53,341 nucleotides of DNA. Origin: Gemmataceae bacterium. Lineage in GTDB: Bacteria > Planctomycetota > Planctomycetia > Gemmatales > Gemmataceae. Position 1 is the first letter of the stretch. Every line of letters begins with the position of its first letter. Below are positions 8,612-16,254 of the stretch, piece by piece. The notes beneath the pieces are model-generated. The model was not told where the DNA came from. It made no database searches and worked only from the letters and a program-made list of their open reading frames with translations. Location: contig JAKEET010000051.1 in NCBI GenBank assembly GCA_022616435.1, positions 1 through 53,341 on the forward strand. Direction: 5' to 3'. The translations under genes were made by a program, and so were the position numbers.

Positions 8612-11282
8612 CGGACGCTTCGGGTACGCCGGCTTGGAGATAGGTCAGCCCCGGCAGAAAGGCGACGTAGGTCGCCGTGCCCTTGCCGGCCTTCGCCTCG
8701 GTATGGGCCGGCGCCCCGTCCGCAAAGGCCGACAGCACCTGGGCGGCGCCTGTCACGGACGCGACGCTACGGACGCCGAAGACCGGCGTCTTGGCCGCCT
8801 TGCCGTTGATCTTCCAGCTCACGTGGGCGAGCGGCGTCGCGAAGGGCAGGTCCTGTTTCTCGAAGCGAATCGGTTCCTTGGCTTCCTCCAGCCGCTGCTG
8901 ACTCACGCCGAGCAGCTTGCGCATGGTTTCGTTCGGGCGGTTGTACTCGTCGAACATGCCGGCGCCCGCGGTGGCGATCAGCTTGCCGCCGGCCTCGACC
9001 CACGCGGCGATGCGTCGGGCGCCGGCCTGGCTGACGTGGGCGTCGCACACGTAGAGGACCTTGTACGAGGCAAGATCGTCGCCATCGACCACGAAATCGA
9101 GCGGCGTCTGCTGCTGCCGGATCGCGAGGTACAGTGCCCGCTTGGCCGCGTCGAACGGCGACCTGTGATCGTGCCAGACGTCGGCCGCCTCGCTGCACCA
9201 CAACCCGGTCTGGGCCGGCAGCACGCGGCCTTCTTGCACGATGTCTTCGAACGTGCCCAGGTCGTGGATGCCGCGGCGGACTTCCTGATACATCGCCGGC
9301 GAGTTGACGTGGTTTTCGGTGTAGGCCGCCTGCACCGGCCGGAATTCGAACAGGTTGAATACCTTGGCGCCGTGGCCGATCGTGCTGAACCAGAGCCGCC
9401 GCCAGGTGGCGGGCGTGTTGTTCGGGGCGTGCGGCATCACGTAGTAGTGGATCTTGCCTTCGGGCCGGTGCCGGATGGCGGCGCGGAACATGTCCAGCAT
9501 GATGCAATTGATCTGCGAGCTGGCGACCGGCACTTGCCAGATGTAGTCCTCGCCCCATGGCATGGTCATGCCGTCCTCGCGGAACACCGAAATCCAGTGA
9601 TGGGTGTCGCCCAGGTACATGTGCCGGTGGTGCGGCGAGAAGTTGGCGCCCACCTCGGCATTGGGCAGGTGTTTCTTGATGATGTCGGTCCGTTCCTTGA
9701 GCTTCTTGATGCCGACGCGGAACTGATACATCTTCGACCAGTAGTAGCGCCGGGGATTGTTCTTGCTCGTCGGTTCGGCGGGATGGTACATCACCTGATC
9801 CCAGCTCTTGGCCGCGGGATCGACGTCGCCGGGCTGGACCTTCTGGGTTTGCAGCCAGGCTCGAAAACCGGCGTGATCGTCGGCGGGCGGGCCGCCCAGG
9901 CCGATCTCGTCGCCCAGGCTGACCACGGCAATCTTGGCGGCGCGATCGCCGAGCTTCTTGCAGTGCTCTTCCAGCTTCGGCGTCGGCACGCCGCGGACAT
10001 CGATGTAGCCGCTGACCAGTCCGTCCTTCGAGTCTTCAGAGCCGGGTTCCTGACCCAACGCGGTGGCGCCGATGAGCCGGATGAACTCCGCCCGCGCGGC
10101 GGTGTACCGGGCGTCGCCGGGCTTCCGATTGAAGGTGTAGCCGTAGATGAGCGTCTTCTTCGGCGCGGTCCCGCGCACCGGATGCTTCTTCAGGTAATCG
10201 ATCAGCTCGTCGAGGACTTCGTCGGCCAGGCGGATGCGGCGGGTGTAGCGCGTGTCGCCGTCGTACGCCAGCGTCACGTTGCCTTTCAGGTTGTCGAAGC
10301 GGCGGATCGGAGCGATCTTGCCGGCCGCATCCTTCAAGCCGAACTCGAGGTCGTAGTGCGGCGCCTTGGTTGCCGTGGTCAGCTCCCACTGGCCGTCGCT
10401 CAGCGTGTCGAGCAGCTGGCCGACTTCGACCCAGCCGGTCGCGGCGCCCGGCGTGGCGGCCAGGGTGATCGGCTTCCAGGTGCGGATGTGAATCCAGTAG
10501 GGCGAATGTTCGGTGCCGTTGGGAACCGTCAGCTTGAGGTCCGCTGCGCCGCGATTGTGCAGCTTCACGAACAGATCGCCGGCCTGCGTCAGCATGCCGT
10601 CGAGCGGCAGGTAGTTTTCCTTCTCGATGCGCATCTCGACCTGGGCGATGTCGCTCGTGAGCATGACGAGATCGACGTTGCGCTTGGCGGCCGGCCCGGG
10701 CTGCTTGCCGGCGATCAGGGTCAGCCTGGCCGGGCCGGGATCGAGCTGGACGAAGGCGTCGTGGCCTTCCCAGACCATGTTCTCGCCGGCGCCCCAGTCC
10801 CAGGCGACTTCCTTCTTGAGCTTCTGGCGAAACGCCCAGATGCGGAGGTTGTCGCGGGCCCCGTAGAGCCGGTCGAGCTTCTTCCGGCCGTTCTGCTCGA
10901 TCACCAGGCGGAATTGGGTTTCGAAGCGATAGCACGCTTCATAACGAACCAGGGCCAGGTACTTCCCCGCCTTGGGAACCTGGGCGACGATGCCGGCCTC
11001 GGACGGCTCGGTCTGTTCGGGCGCGCCGAGATAGCCCTTGCGGCTCAGGAAGCAATTGGCGAACGTGGCGGCGAAGTAGTTGGTGCCGAACGGCCGGGCC
11101 TGCCAGCCGGGCGTCTTGATCTGGAACTCCTCGGCTTCGCAAAGCAGCGTCGCATCGGAAACGGCGGCGACGGGCTGGCCCGCGCGAAATGCCTGCGCCG
11201 CTTTGCTGTTGTCCGCCTCCTGGCCGTGGGCCAGCGCGGCGCTTAGCCAGGCGATGAAACCGCCGACGAAAGCGCGATGCAT
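8589..11282 (-). CDS. Secreted beta-galactosidase-like protein, frameshifted near its C-terminus
   Basis: An 897-residue frame with a signal peptide (FVGGFIAWLSAALAHGQ, about 5-21). The first 300 residues read as beta-sandwich, carbohydrate-binding-like sequence. The middle (about 350-650) looks like an alpha/beta barrel with many Trp and Asp residues (GEDYIWQVPVASSQ, TGLWCSEAADVWHDH). Residues about 735-790 (YKVLYVCDAHVSQAGARRIA, WVEAGGKLIATAGAG) match the beta-galactosidase trimerisation fold, so a GH42-like or related hydrolase is likely; catalytic residues could not be assigned. The frame ends early at 8589 and the missing tail continues in another frame to 8264. AAAGGGGGG precedes the ATG. 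It is transcribed alone, opposite to the CxxCH gene. Confidence 0.7.
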   Translation of the reverse strand: MHRAFVGGFIAWLSAALAHGQEADNSKAAQAFRAGQPVAAVSDATLLCEAEEFQIKTPGWQARPFGTNYFAATFANCFLSRKGYLGAPEQTEPSEAGIVAQVPKAGKYLALVRYEACYRFETQFRLVIEQNGRKKLDRLYGARDNLRIWAFRQKLKKEVAWDWGAGENMVWEGHDAFVQLDPGPARLTLIAGKQPGPAAKRNVDLVMLTSDIAQVEMRIEKENYLPLDGMLTQAGDLFVKLHNRGAADLKLTVPNGTEHSPYWIHIRTWKPITLAATPGAATGWVEVGQLLDTLSDGQWELTTATKAPHYDLEFGLKDAAGKIAPIRRFDNLKGNVTLAYDGDTRYTRRIRLADEVLDELIDYLKKHPVRGTAPKKTLIYGYTFNRKPGDARYTAARAEFIRLIGATALGQEPGSEDSKDGLVSGYIDVRGVPTPKLEEHCKKLGDRAAKIAVVSLGDEIGLGGPPADDHAGFRAWLQTQKVQPGDVDPAAKSWDQVMYHPAEPTSKNNPRRYYWSKMYQFRVGIKKLKERTDIIKKHLPNAEVGANFSPHHRHMYLGDTHHWISVFREDGMTMPWGEDYIWQVPVASSQINCIMLDMFRAAIRHRPEGKIHYYVMPHAPNNTPATWRRLWFSTIGHGAKVFNLFEFRPVQAAYTENHVNSPAMYQEVRRGIHDLGTFEDIVQEGRVLPAQTGLWCSEAADVWHDHRSPFDAAKRALYLAIRQQQTPLDFVVDGDDLASYKVLYVCDAHVSQAGARRIAAWVEAGGKLIATAGAGMFDEYNRPNETMRKLLGVSQQRLEEAKEPIRFEKQDLPFATPLAHVSWKINGKAAKTPVFGVRSVASVTGAAQVLSAFADGAPAHTEAKAGKGTATYVAFLPGLTYLQAGVPEASDGPRRHR

Positions 11283-11305
11283 GATTTCCCCCCCTTTGTT
11301 CCATC

Positions 11306-11334
11306 ATGTTAGGAACGTTCGGGAGGCGTGTCAG
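11306..11334 (-). promoter_or_regulatory. Candidate promoter of the secreted beta-galactosidase-like gene
   Basis: On the minus strand CTGACA (11329-11334) and TAACAT (11306-11311) are separated by exactly 17 bases. The ATG at 11282 is 24 bases past the -10, with a purine-rich ribosome binding site between. Confidence 0.4.
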
Positions 11335-11370
11335 CGACAAGGAACGGCGCGGCGAGCCGAGCTTGCTCAC

Positions 11371-13695
11371 TCACCGGCGCGTCACGAAGAGGTCCAGATA
11401 CAGGACGAAGATCATCAGGCTCAAGATGACGGCCAGCCCCGCGTAGGTGGCGCCGATGCGGACCGCTTCCGAGGCCGGCTTGCGAAAGACCTTCTCGTAG
11501 AGCAGGAACACCATGTGCCCGCCGTCGAGCACCGGGATCGGCAGGAAGTTGATCACCGCCAGGTTGACGCTGATCAGGCCCAGGAAGAAGATGAATTCCC
11601 ACATGTCGTAGCCGGCGATCCGGTAGGCGGTCCTGGCGATGGTGATCGGTCCGCCCAGCAGCTTCGTCGACAGCCGGCTGGTGATCATGCCGCGCAGCGT
11701 CTGGAAGACCTGCGTCATGAATCGGCCCGTGTCGCGCAGGCCGAGGCCGATGGCCTCGGCGATGCTGTCGGCCTTCTCGCGGCGCTCGTCCGGCATGAAG
11801 ATCCAGCCGCGGTCGGCGAGCGGCCAGGCGTCGTCGTGCGTGGGAACGATGGTGACGGTTTCGGTGTCCTTGCCCTGCTTGATCTTGAGCTGCACCATCG
11901 TGATCGGGGCCGTGCGCTGGTAGAGCCAGTAGCTGACGTAGGCCCAGTTGTTGCCGATCTCGAGCGTGTCGGTGCGCTCGTCGTCGCCCAGTTGCGTGGT
12001 GACGACGAGCTGCTGAATGACATCGCCGCGTTCGAGAGGCTTGCTGGGAACGGGCCCCGGCAACGTGCCGGCGATATCCGGCTTGATCTGGTAGGCCAGG
12101 CCCAGCTCCGGGATGGCCATCGGCGAATCCTGATGCTGCGGCACCACCCGGTCGAAGCGCCAGCTGTCGTCCCACTCCAGCGTCTGCGTGACGCGGTCGA
12201 ACTCTTGCAGGCCTTCGATGCGATGCCGGCGCAGGTGCAGGGTCACGGTCCACGGGGCCTTGGCCTTGGCGTTGCGAAGCCCGTCGGCCCATTGCTGAAG
12301 CTGGTACGGCAGCCGCTCCGGATCGAGCGTTTTCTCGTCGCAGAGCACCTCTTTCGAGCCGTCGGCCTTCGACACCTCGACTCGGAGGATGACGTCGCCG
12401 TCGCGCTGATTGGTCTTGCTGGCGGCCACGATCTCGGCCTTGGCGGCCGGCGAGCCGTCGCGGATCGCGACGATCTGGCCGATTCGCATGCGCAGTCCCA
12501 GCGTGTAATGGAACGCGGGCGGGACCTTGACGTCCTCGGTCGTGCCGTCGGTATGCCGCACGCGCAGGGTGACTTCCTGGCCCGCCAGCCGCATCAGCCG
12601 CCGCTGGAACTCGAAAAAATCCGGCTGCTCGTTCTGCTGGTTGCGCGGGTCCCTGGGCAGGTCCATCACCTTGGCCGGGTCGTCAGGATCGGTGGTGGCG
12701 ATGATCCAATCGCCGTGCCGCAGCTTGGGGGTCGCGCGCGACGCCGGGCTCCCCTCCCAGTACGGGCCGGTGCTGTCGGGGCCCATCAGCCGGCTCGAGG
12801 CCAGCTCCAGGCGCGAGGCGAAGCCCACGCCGATCATCGGGCGGGTGTCCCCTTTCTCCAGGCGCGGGATGATGTCGAGCTCGAGCGGCTCCGCGTCGTA
12901 GGCGCGGCGGCCGATGAACTTGACCGTCTCGCCGTCGCTCGTGAAGACTACCGAGGTCATCAAGTCTTCGAAGGTCGGGTCCTTGCGCGAACCGATCTGC
13001 TCGACGGTCATGCCGGTGCGAATGCCCTGACGAAAGGAGGGCGCGTGCGAGTCGATCGTGTCGACGACGGCCGCGGTGCGGTCCTTGCCGTTGATGCGGT
13101 AGACGGCGATGAAGCACAGGAAGGCCAGGATCACGTTCATGATGACGCCGGCCGAGATGATCAGCATCCGCTGGCCGACGGTCTTGTTGCGATACGAGCG
13201 CGGGTCCTCTTCGCTGCCGTCGCTCGACTCGTCGCCGTCCACCTGGCCGAGCATCTGCACGTAGCCGCCCAGGGGGAACAACGCGAACTTGTACGTGGTC
13301 TCGCCCCATTGGAACCAGCACCCCGGAATCGCCGGGCCAAAGCCGATGCTGAACGCGCTCACCTGGACGTCGCACCACTTGGCCGCCAGGAAGTGGCCCA
13401 GCTCGTGGATGAAGATGACGAACGACAGCCCGATGGCGACCTTGATCACCGCCGCGGGTTCGTACCGCCACATCAAGATGCCGACCACGCCCACGGCGAT
13501 CAGCAGCACGATGCCGTTGCTCGCCAGCCATTGGCCGAACGTTGGCGAAGCGTCGGCGGGCGTCTCCGCGGCCGGGGGGTATTCGGGCGCGTTGGAGCCC
13601 GGCGACCCCGGCGCAGGCGGCACCGGCGCCCCGGCGCGAATCCCGGTATCCGCCGCATCGGCGCCCGTATTGGGCACGGGCGGCTTCGGAGTCAT
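11371..13695 (-). CDS. rseP: Site-2 intramembrane metalloprotease, RseP/RasP family, expanded
   Basis: A 774-residue membrane protease of the M50B family, expected to cleave membrane-anchored anti-sigma factors or signal-peptide remnants. The zinc site HELGH is at 97-101, and the second motif LDGGH near 722-726 sits in PIPVLDGGHMVFLLYEK. Membrane helices lie near 50-68, 80-100, 170-190 and at the C-terminus. A Pro-rich N-terminal extension (about 1-45) precedes the first helix. Between the catalytic halves are about 500 residues with several PDZ-like stretches (GSPASRATPKLRHGDWII, RDGSPAAKAEIVAAS), far more than the roughly 450-residue E. coli RseP. The start at 13695 overlaps the dxr stop by ATGA; the frame is open upstream but lies inside dxr. 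Confidence 0.92.
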   Translation of the reverse strand: MTPKPPVPNTGADAADTGIRAGAPVPPAPGSPGSNAPEYPPAAETPADASPTFGQWLASNGIVLLIAVGVVGILMWRYEPAAVIKVAIGLSFVIFIHELGHFLAAKWCDVQVSAFSIGFGPAIPGCWFQWGETTYKFALFPLGGYVQMLGQVDGDESSDGSEEDPRSYRNKTVGQRMLIISAGVIMNVILAFLCFIAVYRINGKDRTAAVVDTIDSHAPSFRQGIRTGMTVEQIGSRKDPTFEDLMTSVVFTSDGETVKFIGRRAYDAEPLELDIIPRLEKGDTRPMIGVGFASRLELASSRLMGPDSTGPYWEGSPASRATPKLRHGDWIIATTDPDDPAKVMDLPRDPRNQQNEQPDFFEFQRRLMRLAGQEVTLRVRHTDGTTEDVKVPPAFHYTLGLRMRIGQIVAIRDGSPAAKAEIVAASKTNQRDGDVILRVEVSKADGSKEVLCDEKTLDPERLPYQLQQWADGLRNAKAKAPWTVTLHLRRHRIEGLQEFDRVTQTLEWDDSWRFDRVVPQHQDSPMAIPELGLAYQIKPDIAGTLPGPVPSKPLERGDVIQQLVVTTQLGDDERTDTLEIGNNWAYVSYWLYQRTAPITMVQLKIKQGKDTETVTIVPTHDDAWPLADRGWIFMPDERREKADSIAEAIGLGLRDTGRFMTQVFQTLRGMITSRLSTKLLGGPITIARTAYRIAGYDMWEFIFFLGLISVNLAVINFLPIPVLDGGHMVFLLYEKVFRKPASEAVRIGATYAGLAVILSLMIFVLYLDLFVTRR

Positions 13696-14897
13696 CCCAT
13701 CACGCTGCAGGTCGTCGCGGTTTTCCAACGCATTGCCTCCTGTCGTGCCCAGCGGTCCAGCTCGCCAAGTTCCGTCAGCGTCGGCCGAGGACTGAAATGA
13801 TGTTCTTCCAACACGGCGCGGCACACCCGCGGAATGTCAAGAAAGCTCAGGTCGCCGTCCAGGAACCGGGCCACCGCGGCCTCGTTGGCGGCGTTGAGCA
13901 CGGCGCCGCACGTGCCGCCGCGCCGCGCCACCTCGTAACCCAGCTCCAGGGCCGGAAACGTCTCGCGGTCCGGCTGCTCGAACGTGAACTGCCGCAGCTC
14001 GTCCCAGCGCAACCGCCGCGCCGGCCCGGCGACCCGCTCCGGATAGGTCAGGGCGTACTGGATCGGCAACCGCATGTCCGGGGGCGACAACTGGGCCAGC
14101 ACCGAGCCGTCCGTGAACTCCACGAACGAATGGATCACCGATTCCGGATGGATGATCACGTCGATCTTCTCGGGCGGCAGATCGAACAGCCAGCGGGCCT
14201 CGATGATCTCCAGGGCCTTGTTCATCAGGGTCGCGGAATCGACGGTGATCTTGCGCCCCATGCGCCAGGTCGGATGGCGAAGGGCGTCGTCGGGACCGAC
14301 GTCGGCCAGGTCGGCCGCGGTCCGGCCGCGAAACGGCCCGCCGCTGCCGGTCAGCACCACCCGGCTGACCTCGGCGTGCCGGCCCGCCCGCATTGCCTGG
14401 AAGATCGCGCTGTGCTCGCTGTCCACCGGCAAGACCAGGGCGCCGGTCCGCCGGGCCAGGTCCATGACCAGCGGGCCGGCCATCACCAGCGTTTCCTTGT
14501 TGGCGACCGCCACCGTTTTGCCCGCCTCGAGCGCCAGCCAGGTGCCGAGCAAGCCCGCCGAACCGACGATCGCGGTGACGACGACGTCCACCTCCGTGTC
14601 GCACACCATCGTGGCGATGGCGTCGTGGCCCGTGAGCAGCTGGGTGCGGGCCGGCAGGGCTTGCCGCTGGAAGTCTCGGGCCGCCTCGCGGTCGGTCACC
14701 GCCACCCAGCGCGGCTGCCAGCGCTCCACCTGGTCGAACAGCGTTTCCCAGCGGGTATGGGCGCTCAGGCCCCAAGCTTCGAGCCGATCTTCGAGATGCC
14801 CCAGCACGTCCAGGCAGTTGGTCCCGATCGAACCGGTCGAACCGAGCACGACGACGCGGCGCCGGCGTCCTGCGGCTTTGGCTTGCGGATCGCGCAC
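13692..14897 (-). CDS. dxr: 1-deoxy-D-xylulose 5-phosphate reductoisomerase
   Basis: A 401-residue enzyme of the MEP isoprenoid pathway that converts DXP to MEP with NADPH and a divalent metal. The NADPH-binding GSTGSIG lies near residues 17-23, followed by ANKETLV. The metal-site segment is PVDSEHSAIFQ, the catalytic-loop region is LTGSGGPFR, and the C-terminal NAANEAAV motif is present. The frame is open far upstream, but homology begins just before GSTGSIG. A GTG at 14897 with AAAGGA five bases upstream is the best start. The 3' end overlaps rseP by ATGA, the usual dxr-rseP order in many bacteria, and a promoter lies upstream at 14940-14969. Confidence 0.96.
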   Translation of the reverse strand: MRDPQAKAAGRRRRVVVLGSTGSIGTNCLDVLGHLEDRLEAWGLSAHTRWETLFDQVERWQPRWVAVTDREAARDFQRQALPARTQLLTGHDAIATMVCDTEVDVVVTAIVGSAGLLGTWLALEAGKTVAVANKETLVMAGPLVMDLARRTGALVLPVDSEHSAIFQAMRAGRHAEVSRVVLTGSGGPFRGRTAADLADVGPDDALRHPTWRMGRKITVDSATLMNKALEIIEARWLFDLPPEKIDVIIHPESVIHSFVEFTDGSVLAQLSPPDMRLPIQYALTYPERVAGPARRLRWDELRQFTFEQPDRETFPALELGYEVARRGGTCGAVLNAANEAAVARFLDGDLSFLDIPRVCRAVLEEHHFSPRPTLTELGELDRWARQEAMRWKTATTCSVMG

Positions 14898-14939
14898 GTC
14901 GGTCCTTTCGCAACCGGGCCGGGATGAAGAGGCTACGTT

Positions 14940-14969
14940 ATTGTAGCCGTCCCGAACCGCCAGCCGCAA
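14940..14969 (-). promoter_or_regulatory. Candidate promoter of dxr-rseP
   Basis: On the minus strand TTGCGG (14964-14969) and TACAAT (14940-14945) are separated by 18 bases. The -10 is about 43 bases before the GTG start of dxr. The -10 matches five of six consensus bases; the -35 is weak beyond TTG. Confidence 0.4.
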
Positions 14970-14983
14970 GTTGAACTCAGAGG

Positions 14984-15373
14984 CTACTGACTCTTGATCT
15001 TCAGCTTGACCTGGGTCTTCTTGTCGGCCCCGGTGAGATAGACCCCGTAGTCCTTGCCGGCCGGGATGGTCGCCTCGAAGGTCTCGCCCTTGGATTTCTC
15101 GGCCTTGCCGCGAATCTCGAGCTTGGGGTTCGCCTTCCCCAGTTCGTCCATGACGGCGTTCTCGTCCTTGCCCAGCACGACGTAGACATTGATCGGCGAT
15201 TCCGACGACGTGAACTCCACCTTGATCTTCTGCTCGTACTTGGGGGCGTCGATCAGCGCAATCGGATGCAGCACGCCGACCTCGAGGGTCACGTCCTTCT
15301 CCTGTTCGAGGCGCTGCCCGCAACCGGCGACCATCAAGAGCGCCAGACCGGCGAGTCCGCACGTGGTCCGCAT
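14984..15373 (-). CDS. Small lipoprotein
   Basis: A 129-residue protein with a lipoprotein signal peptide: MRTTCGLAGLALLMVAGCGQ, with the lipobox VAGC giving Cys18 as the acylated residue. The mature part is Lys/Glu-rich and beta-strand-like (KIKVEFTSSESPINVYVVLG, ending KTQVKLKIKSQ), with no recognised domain. The ATG at 15373 is preceded by GGAGGAAA, so it is preferred over an in-frame ATG five codons upstream. It is upstream of dxr on the same strand, but the dxr promoter lies in the 86-base gap, so they need not be one operon. The function is unknown. Confidence 0.7.
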   Translation of the reverse strand: MRTTCGLAGLALLMVAGCGQRLEQEKDVTLEVGVLHPIALIDAPKYEQKIKVEFTSSESPINVYVVLGKDENAVMDELGKANPKLEIRGKAEKSKGETFEATIPAGKDYGVYLTGADKKTQVKLKIKSQ

Positions 15374-15395
15374 GGGTATTTCCTCCACAACAGAG

Positions 15396-15495
15396 GTCCG
15401 TAGTCCGTAGTCAGTAGTCCGTAGTCAGTAGCACAACGGGCGCCGGTTCTTGCCACTGACTACTGACTACTGACTACTGACTACTGACCACGGAC
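15396..15495. repeat. Heptanucleotide TGACTAC tandem repeats in inverted arrangement
   Basis: The left arm (15396-15431) is built from GTAGTC/AGTAGTC units. The right arm (15455-15495) is a run of TGACTAC heptamers, about five copies. The arms are largely reverse complements around a 23-base GC-rich centre, so a long hairpin can form. It sits between divergent genes (the lipoprotein to the left, a small ORF to the right). A second array of the same design is at 23520-23587. Confidence 0.85.
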
Positions 15496-15542
15496 TGCTT
15501 TTTCCATGCCATCTTGCCCAGCTTCATGCGCGCAAGTCGCGG

Positions 15543-15571
15543 TTGCACCATAAACGCATCCCCGCTATACG
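15543..15571 (+). promoter_or_regulatory. Candidate promoter of the 15613 gene
   Basis: TTGCAC (15543-15548) and TATACG (15566-15571) are 17 bases apart, and the start codon is about 42 bases downstream. The matches are modest (three and four of six). Confidence 0.3.
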
Positions 15572-15612
15572 GCCGCCTTCCAGCAACCACGATCCCGCGA
15601 ATCGGGCCGACG

Positions 15613-16020
15613 ATGACCAGTGCCGCTGCGCCCCTGTCGCTGTTCAGTCCAATCCTGGACGACGACCTGCTCACGCGCGGCCTGGGGGACGCGGAGGCGC
15701 GGGCGATGATCGAGTGGCTCGTGGAATGCTCGGAGGCGAACCACGCCCGTCTGCCGGCCGGCGTGTGTGCCGGCGAAGTCGCCCGGCTGTGCCACCGGGC
15801 CCGGGCCATCAGCCGGTTCGTCTACCTGTGGTGCTACCAGCAGCTTCACGGAGCAGCCTGCCAGCTCGCCGCCACGGAACGCTTCCGCTGGCCGCTGCCG
15901 GCCGCCGACACCGACCCGTATGAAGTGATGAACGTCATCCTGGAATGGGAATCCGTGGATGCCGGGCAGCGGCTCAAGTCGCTGGAACGCATTGGTTGCC
16001 GCATGCCCCAGGGAAGTTAG
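15613..16020 (+). CDS. Hypothetical protein, 135 residues
   Basis: I do not recognise the family. It is a soluble, mostly helical protein rich in Ala, Arg and Leu, with five Cys residues (VECSEANHARL, GVCAGEVARLCHRARA, LWCYQQLHGAACQL) that are not spaced as a clear zinc finger. A conserved-looking acidic helix (DTDPYEVMNVILEWESVDAG) lies near the C-terminus. The ATG at 15613 is the chosen start; an in-frame ATG at 15514 would place the start inside the non-coding repeat flank. It is 234 bases upstream of the GAF-HlyD operon, so a functional link is not established. Confidence 0.5.
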   Translation: MTSAAAPLSLFSPILDDDLLTRGLGDAEARAMIEWLVECSEANHARLPAGVCAGEVARLCHRARAISRFVYLWCYQQLHGAACQLAATERFRWPLPAADTDPYEVMNVILEWESVDAGQRLKSLERIGCRMPQGS

Positions 16021-16117
16021 GGTCAAGTGTCCCTGAAGGCCAACGCGAAGGGCACTTGTCGCGTTGCCCATCTTCACCAAACCTTCCTTCTGCCCATTCG
16101 CGACTTGCTTTTCGCAC

Positions 16118-16145
16118 TTCGCCTCGCATCACCTTGGTTTACAAT
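16118..16145 (+). promoter_or_regulatory. Possible promoter of the GAF/HlyD/M50 operon
   Basis: A -10-like TACAAT lies at 16140-16145. A weak -35 (TTCGCC, 16118-16123) is 16 bases upstream. The GTG start of the first gene is about 110 bases further on. Only the -10 is convincing. Confidence 0.25.
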
Positions 16146-16254
16146 AGATAGGCTTTTCGCCAAACGACGGACCTGCTTTCCACGTCCTACATAGAGCGAA
16201 TCCCCGAAGTCTCGATAGCTTCGTGGGTTCCGTTCTCCAGCGCGAGGTTTGATC

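Noticed and set aside
7977..11246. A 1089-codon open frame on the plus strand
   Set aside because: It lies antisense to the secreted hydrolase-like gene, which has a signal peptide, promoter and recognisable domains. The plus-strand product is Arg/Gly/Val-rich shadow sequence typical of GC-rich antisense frames.
11080..14927. Long plus-strand frames over rseP and dxr
   Set aside because: Antisense shadows of two confidently identified genes; no family features and no ribosome binding sites.
15390..15500. The heptamer repeats as a CRISPR array
   Set aside because: Units are seven bases with no spacers between them, and no cas genes are present.
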